A stretch of DNA of 64,000 bases from Sva-07 sp963747375 (GTDB taxonomy: Bacteria; Actinomycetota; Acidimicrobiia; Acidimicrobiales; Ilumatobacteraceae), in contig CAVVFL010000002.1 of NCBI GenBank assembly GCA_963747375.1, positions 1-64,000 on the forward strand, in the 5' to 3' direction. A model generated the notes under the pieces. The model did no database searches, was not told the DNA's origin, and saw nothing but the letters and a program-made list of their open reading frames with translations. Shown here one piece after another: positions 46,875 to 54,669 of this stretch (position 1 is the stretch's first letter; every line of letters starts with the position of its first letter). The translations under genes and the position numbers were made by a program.

Positions 46875-48283
46875 CCCGCTGGGCACCCGAGCAGGTCGAG
46901 GCGATCGCGCCGACACCGGCTGCGATGACGGCCGCCCGACCACTCGTCTCGCTCAGCCGATGGGGCTCGACCGGCGCCGACGAACGGGCCGTGTGGGGCG
47001 TGTGCCGGGGGAGTGGCGCCGAGCCCTACGACACGATGGTCGACCATGTCGGCGTCGGGTTCTCGTGCACGTGTCCGAGCCGTCGACGACCGTGCAAGCA
47101 CTCGCTGGCACTGCTGATGCTGTGGGCGCAGGGCCAGATCATCGACACCGTCGCGCCGGCCTCCGTCGAGGCGTGGATCAGTCGACGGATTCGCACTCAG
47201 GACGTCGTGCGCGGAGAGCCGGCCGACACCGTCGCGCCGTCCGCCGATCCGTCACCCGGCGTCGATTCGTCCCCCGATGCCGAGCCGGCCGCGGCAGCAT
47301 CCGACGAGGTGCCCGAGTCACCTGATGAGCCGGACCGCGATCGAGGACGCGACGAACGGGTCGAGCGGATGTACGCCGGGCTCGCCGAACTCGATCGATG
47401 GCTCGACGACCGCATGCGCACCGGGCTCGCCGATCCGGCGCTCGCCCGCTACGGAACCTGGGACGAGCTCGCGGCCCGACTCGTCGATGCGCGGGCGGGC
47501 AGCCTCGCCAACCGGATCCGGCGGCTCGCCGGGCTCGTCGGTGCGTCGCCGGATTGGCATGGCGAGGTGCTCGCCGAACTCGGATTGCTGCACCTGCTCT
47601 CGCAGGCGGCGCGGCGGATCGGCGAACTGCCGGATCCGCTCGCCGATGCCGTTGCGACGACCGTCGGCTGGCAGGTGCGTCACGCCGACGTGCTCGGTGG
47701 CGTTCCCGACACCGACGAGTGGATCGTCGCCGGCCGCAGCGACACCCGCGAGGATCGCATCGAGGTGCGACGCCACTGGTTGCGTGGCGCGAACTCGGGT
47801 CGCTGGGCGCTGGTGCTCTCGTTCGCTGCGTACCGCCAGAGCCTCGACACGTCGCTGGAGGTGGGGACGTCGGTGCACGCCGACCTGCACCGCTACCCCG
47901 GTCCGGCACTGCGGGCGCTGGTCGGCATCCGTCACGCCGAACCAGTCGATCGCGCCATCGCGCCTTCGGTCGACGTGGCCGGCGCCTGTGACGAGATCGG
48001 CTCGATCCTCGTCGGCGAACCGTGGCTCGACCGTGTGCCCGTCACCGTGCGCGCCGCGGTCTCGCACGCGGGCTCCGGCTGGGTCCTGACCGACGACACC
48101 GGCAGCCTCCCGCTGCTGCCCGGTCGCTCGATGGACACGCTCCTCGCCGTCTCGGCGGGAGAACCGGTCGACGTGACCGCCGAATGGACACCGCACGGGC
48201 TCGTGCCGCTGACGATCCACCTCCCCGACCGCTCCATCGACATCGGCCCCCGTGCCGACGACTCCTTCGTGAGCGCCGCATGA
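46871..48283 (+). CDS. SWIM zinc-finger protein
   Basis: 470 aa. The SWIM motif CxC...CxH lies at about residues 64-82 (GFSCTCPSRRRPCKHSLALL). A Pro/Asp/Glu-rich, likely disordered stretch (about 118-160) follows; the rest is a helical and beta region (MYAGLAELDRWLDDRMRTGL, WVLTDDTGSLPLLPGRSMDT) that occurs in the SWIM proteins located beside DUF5691 genes. SWIM fingers bind DNA or protein. GTG start overlaps the lipBA stop, but the functional partners are probably the DUF5691, MoxR, DUF5682 and vWA genes downstream. Confidence 0.75.
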   Translation: MTRWAPEQVEAIAPTPAAMTAARPLVSLSRWGSTGADERAVWGVCRGSGAEPYDTMVDHVGVGFSCTCPSRRRPCKHSLALLMLWAQGQIIDTVAPASVEAWISRRIRTQDVVRGEPADTVAPSADPSPGVDSSPDAEPAAAASDEVPESPDEPDRDRGRDERVERMYAGLAELDRWLDDRMRTGLADPALARYGTWDELAARLVDARAGSLANRIRRLAGLVGASPDWHGEVLAELGLLHLLSQAARRIGELPDPLADAVATTVGWQVRHADVLGGVPDTDEWIVAGRSDTREDRIEVRRHWLRGANSGRWALVLSFAAYRQSLDTSLEVGTSVHADLHRYPGPALRALVGIRHAEPVDRAIAPSVDVAGACDEIGSILVGEPWLDRVPVTVRAAVSHAGSGWVLTDDTGSLPLLPGRSMDTLLAVSAGEPVDVTAEWTPHGLVPLTIHLPDRSIDIGPRADDSFVSAA

Positions 48284-48314
48284 CCACCCCCACCCAAACC
48301 CCCACCCCAAGAGC

Positions 48315-48366
48315 GGTTTGCGTTGCAGTTCCGTTGGGCCGTCCCAACCAAACCGTCACGCAAACC
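48315..48366. repeat. Dispersed palindrome, GTTGCAGTTC family, copy 2
   Basis: Arms 48315-48338 and 48343-48366 pair at 19 of 24 positions. The left arm holds GCGTTGCAGTTCCGTTGG and the right arm ends GTCACGCAAACC, matching copy 1 at 36046-36095 along the whole element. Here it sits between two same-strand genes of the SWIM/DUF5691 set. Confidence 0.6.
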
Positions 48367-48385
48367 ATCTGGGACGGTGGGTGAG

Positions 48386-49178
48386 ATGACGATGGCCGAT
48401 CACTGGCGCGAGCTGGTGACCACCTCGATGCTGGGCACCGATCGGCGTGATCCGCCTGTGCCGGTCGGCCCACTCGCCGATGTGGTGGCCGACGCATTGC
48501 GCCCTGCTCCGTCGGAGCGGATGCTGGCCCAGGTGGCTGCGTGCACTGCGATCCGGCGCGCCGGCGTGCTCCCAGGCCCACCAGTCGCCCGGCTCCAGGG
48601 GCCCGACGTCGACGAACGCCCGGTGTGCATCCCGGCGGCCATCGAACGCTGGCACCACATCACGGTCTCGTGGCCCGTCCTCGAGGACGAGTGGATGCTC
48701 ACCCTGATCGTCAACGGCTGGCGGGTCGCACCAGAGCTCGTACCGGCAATCCTGCAGCGCCACCGGAGCGATCCGCTGCGGCGAGCGCGCGCCGAGGTGG
48801 CGTGTGGACCACTCGCCTCGTGGCTGGTCGGCCATGTTCCGGAACTCGCCGCACGGTCGACCCATCACGCCGTCGATCCGGAGTCGCTCGGCGAACTCCC
48901 CGAGCTCCCGATCGCGCCTGGTCTGGTTCCGTTGCTCACCTTGCCCGGGTCCGAATCGGCCGCCGCACTCGCCGGACCTGATCGGCACCGCCGAACTCGG
49001 TGCCGCCCATCGCGCCGTGGTGGTGAACCTCCTCGCCCGGGTCCGACCGGATGCGCTGGCGTCGATCGCCTCGGCGCTCGGATCGATCGGTCAGGCTGCG
49101 CCGGGGTACGGCCTCGCCTCGGTGCTCGCCGACCTCGCCATCACCCGCCATCGCATGCTCGACGAACTCTCCCGGTGA
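48386..49178 (+). CDS. DUF5691 protein (one frameshift)
   Basis: About 263 aa. Begins MTMADHWRELVTTSMLGTDR, with the family's early LLGTxR-like motif, then RMLAQVAACTAIRRAG, IERWHHITVSWPVLEDEWML and LTLIVNGWRVAPELVPAIL; helical repeats throughout. An indel near 48965 joins this to GTAELGAAHRAVVVNLLARV and LADLAITRHRMLDELSR. Family role unknown; typically encoded beside a SWIM protein. Start at ATG 48386; ATG 48392 is equally possible. The palindrome ends 20 nt upstream. Confidence 0.7.
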
Positions 49179-49255
49179 CGGGTTTCCCCACCTGGCGATG
49201 AGCGAACGAACCACATGTTGGCCGTTGGCTCATCGCTGGTCGTCTCGATGGTGTG

Positions 49256-50365
49256 TCAGATGAAGTGCACCGACGCGATCGGGGGGAGGTTGGCGGAGAT
49301 CTGTTGCCACGAGTCGCCGCCGTCGCCGGTCGACCAGAGCGATCCGGTCGTCGAACCCATCAGCAGGTGTTCGCCGGTGGCGTCGATGTCGAGGGCGTGG
49401 CGATAGACGAGGTCGTAGGCGTCGCGTTGCGGAAGGCCGTCGGTCAGCACGTCGAACGTGGCACCGCCGTCGCGGGTGCGGGTCACGACGAGCCGTCCGT
49501 CGACCGGCACTCGGACCTCGTCGCTGATCGCCGGGACGAACCACGCAGTCTCGGGATCGTCGGGATGCACCGCGACAGCGAACCCGAACGTCGACGGTCC
49601 GGCCTCGAGGATCTCGGTCCACGAGTCGCCGTTGTCGACCGATCGGAAGATGCCGCAGTGATGCTGTGTCCACAGCGAGTCCGCAGCGGCCGGACAGCGG
49701 ACGATTCGATGCGGGTCCTGAGTGTCGGGATCGTCGGCGAGATCCGGTGGCACGAAGTCGGATCGCATGCCGTGAGCAGCGACGACCCAGGTCTCGCCGC
49801 CGTCGTCGGTGCGCCACGCCCCGCCACACGACACGCCGACCACCAATCGACCCGGTCCGCGTGGATCGACGCAGATCGAATGCACGCCGGCCTCGTCGTA
49901 GCCACCACCGAACCACTTCTGGCGTGCCGGCAGGTTCCAGAGCGACTCGACCAGCCGCCATGACCCGCCGCGATCGTCCGACCGGAACAGACCTCCCGGG
50001 ATCGTGCCGCACCAGAGCACACCTGGCTCGTCGGCATGCCCCGGCTCGATGATCCAGCCGAGCTGCGTGGTCCACGATCGTTCCTGCTGCGACATCGGAT
50101 TGATCTCGGACAGCCCGGGCGGTTTGGACGGGTACTCGGGCGCGGCGATCTCGACCCACGTGACGCCGTCGTCGTCGCTGCGGTGGAGGTGGACGCCGAA
50201 GTGGCCGTGATCGAGCGATGCGTAGAGCGCGCCGTCACGTGGATCTCGGATCGCATTCGTGACCGGTGAACCGACGAAGGCCGGCGCCGACAGGGCCACG
50301 ACCTCGTTGTCGATGGTGACGGTGAACAGCCCCTTGCGGGTGCCCACGAGTGCGGTGATGGTCAT
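49256..50365 (-). CDS. BNR/Asp-box beta-propeller protein (exo-sialidase-like)
   Basis: 369 aa, intact, no signal peptide. At least six Asp-box motifs (S/T-x-D-x-G-x-x-W/F): RSDDDGVTW, RSDDRGGSW, RTDDGGETW, RSVDNGDSW, RTRDGGATF, STGDGGDSW. Together with repeated LVGTRKGLF-like strands they predict a beta-propeller. The catalytic Tyr-Glu and Arg triad of true sialidases is not evident, so it is more likely a binding or sensor propeller. Begins 4 nt after the end of the MoaD-like gene; the two likely form a pair, as seen in other bacteria. Confidence 0.7.
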   Translation of the reverse strand: MTITALVGTRKGLFTVTIDNEVVALSAPAFVGSPVTNAIRDPRDGALYASLDHGHFGVHLHRSDDDGVTWVEIAAPEYPSKPPGLSEINPMSQQERSWTTQLGWIIEPGHADEPGVLWCGTIPGGLFRSDDRGGSWRLVESLWNLPARQKWFGGGYDEAGVHSICVDPRGPGRLVVGVSCGGAWRTDDGGETWVVAAHGMRSDFVPPDLADDPDTQDPHRIVRCPAAADSLWTQHHCGIFRSVDNGDSWTEILEAGPSTFGFAVAVHPDDPETAWFVPAISDEVRVPVDGRLVVTRTRDGGATFDVLTDGLPQRDAYDLVYRHALDIDATGEHLLMGSTTGSLWSTGDGGDSWQQISANLPPIASVHFI

Positions 50366-50368
50366 GGT

Positions 50369-50637
50369 TCAGCCTCCCGAGAGTGCCTGGAACACGTGGA
50401 TCCGGTCGCCGGCGACGACCGGGTCGCCGAGGGTGACACGATCGCTGATCGCGTCGTCGTTGTGGAACACGGCGACATGCTTGCGGACGCGCCGGCATCG
50501 TCGAGCACGTACCCACGCACCGGCGGGTGATCGCCGAAATAGGCATCGAGGACCTCACGTACCGACGAACCGGGGACGACCGCGTCCGGACATTCGACGT
50601 GCCGGCGGAATGCCTTCGCGAACACGACCTCGACCAC
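50369..50637 (-). CDS. MoaD/ThiS-family sulfur-carrier-like protein (frameshifted)
   Basis: About 89 aa, ubiquitin-like fold: VEVVFAKAFRRHVECPDAVV, VREVLDAYFGDHPPVRGYVL, and after a switch near 50490 VRKHVAVFHNDDAISDRVTL and VAGDRIHVFQALSGG. The C-terminal Gly-Gly is the hallmark of sulfur carriers adenylated and thiocarboxylated by MoeB/ThiF enzymes. No molybdopterin or thiamine gene is near, and its partner here is the BNR propeller gene. GTG start. The IS element begins 61 nt upstream and may have separated it from its promoter. Confidence 0.7.
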
Positions 50638-50748
50638 GCTGCGATGGTAGTGACAATCGTCGACCTGCTCTGGCGGGTCCTGCCAACTCGGCCCTTTGTG
50701 TCCATGATCGGTGAGACAACTTTGGTGTCTGATTGATCGGAGTGTGTG

Positions 50749-51207
50749 ATGGGGTCGAAGGCGGCGAGGCAGAGCCCGGTGCGGGTCGGCAAGACTGAGC
50801 CAGATGTGGTTCCACGCAAGTCGTTGCGGTCCCCGAAATCGCCACGCGGTGAGCGTCCGATACGACGGATCTTTCCCGCCGACTACAAGCTGTCGATCCT
50901 GGCCGAGTACGACTCGTATTCCGAGCCCGGCGAACGCGGTGGGCTGCTGCGACGCGAAGGGCTGTATTCGTCGCTCATCTCAGACTGGCGGCGTCAGCAC
51001 CGCGAAGGCACCCTCGTGGTGACCGAAGGACGCGCCTCCGAAGGCGGCCGCGGGATCCCGTCACGGTCCGAAGTTCAACGGCTCCGCGCTGAGAACGAAC
51101 GATTGAAACTGAAGTTGGCGAAGGCCGAAACGATCATCGAGGTCCAGGGAAAAGTGCAAGCGCTCTTGGAAGAGCTCTCCAAGAGCGCGGACACCGACGA
51201 GACGTAG
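50749..51207 (+). CDS. IS3-family transposase OrfA
   Basis: 152 aa. N-terminal basic stretch, then an HTH of the transposase_8/IS3 type: RIFPADYKLSILAEYDSY and GGLLRREGLYSSLISDWRRQ; C-terminal leucine-zipper-like helix VQRLRAENERLKLKLAKAET. Binds the terminal repeats. The orfB frame is open across the orfA stop (in the -1 frame), so an OrfAB fusion made by frameshifting is possible, though no classic A6G slip site was seen. Confidence 0.8.
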   Translation: MGSKAARQSPVRVGKTEPDVVPRKSLRSPKSPRGERPIRRIFPADYKLSILAEYDSYSEPGERGGLLRREGLYSSLISDWRRQHREGTLVVTEGRASEGGRGIPSRSEVQRLRAENERLKLKLAKAETIIEVQGKVQALLEELSKSADTDET

Positions 51208-51239
51208 ACAACATCATCGACACCGCCGTCGAGACCCTC

Positions 51240-52224
51240 GTGGCAGCATCGATCTCGCGGGCCAAAGCCTGCAAGGCACTGGGCCGATCCCGTGCCAGCC
51301 ACTACCGACATCACCGCACCCCACCGCTGCACGGGCCACCAACCCCACGACCCCGATCGCACCGGGCGTTCACCGACGCCCAAGTCGACGAGATCGTCGA
51401 CGTGTTGAACACCGAACGGTTCTGCGACCAAGCCCCCGCCCAGATCTGGGCGACCCTGCTCGACGAAGGCCGCTACCTGGCATCGGTGTCGACGATGTAT
51501 CGGATCCTGCGGTCACGACACCAGATCCGCGAACGCCGAAGCCAAGCCCGCCACCCCGCCCACGTCAAACCCGAGCTGATGGCCGACGGACCGAACCAGG
51601 TGTGGTCCTGGGACATCACCAAACTCGCCGGCCCCCACAAATGGACCTGGTTCCACCTCTACGTCATCTTGGACGTCTACTCCCGCTACGCCGTGGGCTG
51701 GCTCGTCGCCCCACGCGAATCCGACCGGCTCGCCGACGAACTCATCGCCGCCTGCGCCGACCGCCGAACACATCGCCAACGGCCAACTCACCCTGCACGC
51801 CGACCGAGGCAGCTCGATGACCTCCAAGACCGTCGCCCAGCTCCTCGCCGACCTCGGCGTCACCCGATCCCACTCGAGACCACATGTCTCCAACGACAAC
51901 CCCTACTCCGAAGCCCAGTTCAAGACCCTCAAGCACTCACCACGATTCCCGACCCACTTCGCCAGCCTCGCCCACGCCCGCACCTTCACCGACCAGTTCT
52001 TCAACGACTACAACCACCACCACCGCCACTCCGGCATCGGCTACCACACCCCAGCCAGCGTCCACCACGGCCACCACCACGCCATCCGAGCCCACCGCCA
52101 AGCCGTCCTCGACCACGCCTACACCCTCGAACCCCACCGCTTCCACCGACCACCCACCGCACCCCAAGTCCCCAACATCACCTGGATCAACCCACCCAAC
52201 CAAAACCTGTCTCAAACCCATTGA
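51240..52224 (+). CDS. IS3-family transposase OrfB, DDE integrase (one frameshift)
   Basis: About 327 aa. Helix-rich start SISRAKACKALGRSRASHYR and an HTH_21-like segment DAQVDEIVDVLNTERF, then the rve catalytic core: first Asp in VWSWDITKLAGPHKWTW, second in LTLHADRGSSMTSKTVAQ, Glu in NDNPYSEAQFKTLKHSP; the tail has FNDYNHHHRHSGIGYHTPA, usual for IS3. An indel near 51765 interrupts the frame between the two Asp residues. If real, the copy is dead; if a sequence error, it may be active. Confidence 0.8.
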
Positions 52225-52262
52225 CACGTTCCGCGGCCCCCAACCCTGTGACACCCCCTCTC

Positions 52263-52268
52263 TACTGT
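52263..52268 (+). promoter_or_regulatory. -10-like box TACTGT before HNH gene
   Basis: TACTGT ends 7 nt before ATG 52276 and lies 36 nt beyond the IS right end. Confidence 0.35.
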
Positions 52269-52275
52269 TGGACGT

Positions 52276-53488
52276 ATGGATCGAACGGCGATCGCAGAGC
52301 GGGCCGAACGCATCGATGCGGCGTGTTGCGACCCGGACGCGGAGCTTGCGGCGGTCGAGGCGGCGTTGGTGGCGGCCCGCGAGTTGACCGGCTGGGTGGA
52401 GGCTCGGCGGGGCGTGTTGGTCGGCAAGTTGGCGGCGCGGTCGTCGTTCCCCGAAGCGACGATTGCCGAGGTCGATCGCACCTCGATCGCAGCGGCGCAC
52501 AGGGCTCGCGAGCGCGCAGCAGACGCTCGAAGCAACACCGCGCCTGGCCGAGGTGTTGGGTGAGGGAGCGACGACGGCCGGACACATCGATGCAGTCACC
52601 CGCGCCGCGCGCAAGCTGCCAGAGGCGCGGCGGCGCGAGTTGTTGGACCGCGCCGATGCGCTGGCGGATGTAGCGGGTGCGTCGACGGTGGAGCAGTTCG
52701 CGAAGCGGGTTGCGCTGGAGGTCACGCGGATCGAGTCCGGCGACGGCATGGATCGTCTCGAGCGTCAGCGGCGGGCGACCCGGTTGCGGTCGTGGGTCGA
52801 CGATGACGGGATGTGGAACCTTCGGGGCCGGTTCGATCCGGTGACCGGTGTTCGTCTCGACGCGAAGCTGCACTCGGCGGTGGAGGCACTGTTCGCGGAG
52901 GCGACCCCGCCGGGGTGTCCGGACGATGCGATCGAGAAGCAGCAGTTCCTCGCCGCGCACGCCCTGACCCGGTTGCTCGACGGTGCCGGAGGTTCGACGC
53001 CGGGGCGGGCGGAGTATCTGGTCGTGGTCGATGCTGACGCAACTGACCGGGTCGGGCCAGTCGCGCAGTGGTCGATCCCGGTCGAGATTCCGGCGCGCGT
53101 GCTGGCCGAACTCGCCGGCGATGCCGATGTGCACGCCGTGGTGGTTCGCAACGGTGTCGTGCTGCACGCACCGGGCGAGTTGAACCTCGGCCGGGCGACC
53201 CGCCTCGCCAACCGGGCGCAGCGCCGTGCACTTCGCGGCCTCTACCGCTGTTGTGCGATTCCGGGCTGCAACGTCGGATACGACCGCTGCGAGCTTCATC
53301 ACGTGGTCTGGTGGCGCAACGGGGGCCGCACCGACCTCGACAATCTGATCCCGACTTGCACCCGACACCACGGCAGGATCCACCACGACGGCTGGATCGT
53401 CGAACTCGGCCCTGATCGACGACTCACCCTTCGCCTCCCGGACGGCACCATCCGATCCACCGGACCACCGACGATCAGGGCCGCCTGA
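52276..53488 (+). CDS. DUF222/HNH endonuclease (one frameshift)
   Basis: About 403 aa. The N-terminal DUF222 helical domain (ERIDAACCDPDAELAAVEAA, ELTGWVEARRGVLVGKLA) is separated by an indel near 52510 from the rest (LAEVLGEGATTAGHIDAVTR). The C-terminal HNH nuclease has YRCCAIPGCN, CELHHVVWWRNGG and RTDLDNLIPTCTRHHGRIHH, with the metal-binding His/Asn/His set and zinc cysteines. Such genes are multi-copy in actinobacteria and often linked to mobile DNA; here it flanks the IS element. Exact role unknown. Confidence 0.8.
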
Positions 53489-53526
53489 GGTGGGAGGGCA
53501 GCAAGACCACGACAGCTCGCGATCGG

Positions 53527-53532
53527 TAGCGT
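53527..53532 (+). promoter_or_regulatory. -10-like box TAGCGT before the MoxR gene
   Basis: TAGCGT ends 8 nt before ATG 53541; probable promoter for the MoxR-DUF5682-vWA operon. Confidence 0.4.
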
Positions 53533-53540
53533 CGGCACCG

Positions 53541-54665
53541 ATGAGCCCCACATCGACCGCGTCGAACGCCGGACCCGACCCGGTGGGCGAGGTGCTGCGC
53601 CCGCACGCCGAGGATCAGTACGCGCACGAACTCGCCGCGCTCGCCGCGCTCGACGACCGGGAACGGCCGCCGGGCTGGAAGCTGTCGCCGTGGGCCGTGG
53701 TGCGCTACCTGCTGGGCGGTGAGCTGAGCGACGGCACGACGATCGTGCCGAAGTACGTCGGCCAGCAGCGCCTGGTCGAGATCGCCGTCGCCACGCTCGC
53801 CACCGACCGAGCCCTCCTGCTGCTCGGCGTGCCTGGCACCGCGAAGACCTGGGTGAGCGAGCATCTCGCGGCAGCGATCAGCGGCGACTCGACGCTGCTC
53901 GTGCAGGGAACAGCCGGCACCACCGAGGAGACCCTGCGCTACGGATGGAACTATGCGCGCCTGCTCGCCGAGGGCCCGAGCACGGCGGCTCTGGTGCCGG
54001 GTCCGGTGTACCGCGGCATGGAGCGCGGAGCGATCGTGCGCGTCGAGGAACTCACCCGCATGCCGGCCGAGGTCCAGGACGCACTGGTGACGGTGCTGTC
54101 GGAGAAGGTGCTCCCCGTGCCCGAACTCGATACGGAGATCGCGGCGATTCGCGGGTTCAACGTCATCGCCACCGCCAACGACCGTGATCGCGGTGTCAAC
54201 GATCTCTCGAGTGCGCTGCGGCGGCGGTTCAACACGGTGGTCCTCCCGCTCCCCGCCACCGCCGACGAGGAGATCGACATCGTGCGTCGTCGAGTCGACG
54301 AACTCGGCGTGGCGCTCGCGCTCCCGGAGGTACCGGCGGCGGCCGACGAGATCCGCCGCGTCGTGACGGTGTTCCGCGAGCTGCGTTCGGGCCTGACGGA
54401 GGACGAGCGGACGAGTCTCAAGGTGCCGACCGGCACGCTGTCGACGGCCGAGGCGATCTCGGTCGTCACCAACGGGATCGCGCTCGCCGCCCACTTCGGC
54501 GACGGGCAGCTCCGACCCTCCGACGTCGCCGCCGGCATCGTGGGCGCGGTGGTGAGCGATCCGGTCCACGACGGTGTCGCCTGGCGGGAGTATCTCGAGG
54601 CCGTCGTCCGCGACCGCGCCGGATGGGACGACTTCTACGAAGCGTGCCGCGCGCTCGATTCGTGA
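53541..54665 (+). CDS. MoxR-type AAA+ ATPase
   Basis: 374 aa, intact. Walker A GVPGTAKTWVSEHLA (about residues 95-105), the MoxR segment VQGTAGTTEETLRYGWNY, a Walker B variant GAIVRVEELTRMPAEVQDAL (hydrophobic strand, then VEE in place of DEI/DE), sensor 1 NVIATANDRDRGVNDLSSAL and the arginine finger ALRRRFNTVVLPLP. MoxR ATPases form hexamers that, with vWA partners, remodel or load metal on client proteins. It is 4 nt from the DUF5682 gene, and the vWA gene follows, so the three are one operon. Confidence 0.85.
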   Translation: MSPTSTASNAGPDPVGEVLRPHAEDQYAHELAALAALDDRERPPGWKLSPWAVVRYLLGGELSDGTTIVPKYVGQQRLVEIAVATLATDRALLLLGVPGTAKTWVSEHLAAAISGDSTLLVQGTAGTTEETLRYGWNYARLLAEGPSTAALVPGPVYRGMERGAIVRVEELTRMPAEVQDALVTVLSEKVLPVPELDTEIAAIRGFNVIATANDRDRGVNDLSSALRRRFNTVVLPLPATADEEIDIVRRRVDELGVALALPEVPAAADEIRRVVTVFRELRSGLTEDERTSLKVPTGTLSTAEAISVVTNGIALAAHFGDGQLRPSDVAAGIVGAVVSDPVHDGVAWREYLEAVVRDRAGWDDFYEACRALDS

Positions 54666-54669
54666 GCCG

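Larger units (their letters stand above)
50698..52227 (+). mobile_element. IS3-like insertion sequence
   Basis: About 1.53 kb bounded by imperfect inverted repeats of about 29 bp: left GTGTCCATG...TGAGACAACTTTGGT (50698-50726), right, read inward on the other strand, GTGTCAATG...TGAGACAGGTTTTGGT (from 52227). It carries orfA and orfB. I see no clear target duplication at the flanks. It sits between the MoaD-like gene and the HNH gene. Confidence 0.75.

Noticed and set aside
45078..46943. Minus-strand open frame of 621 codons
   Set aside because: Shadow of lipBA. Composition is Arg/Asp-rich and has no recognisable fold.
51180..51240. Programmed -1 frameshift site between orfA and orfB
   Set aside because: The frames do overlap in the right direction, but no A6G or similar slippery run was found, so it is mentioned only as a possibility.
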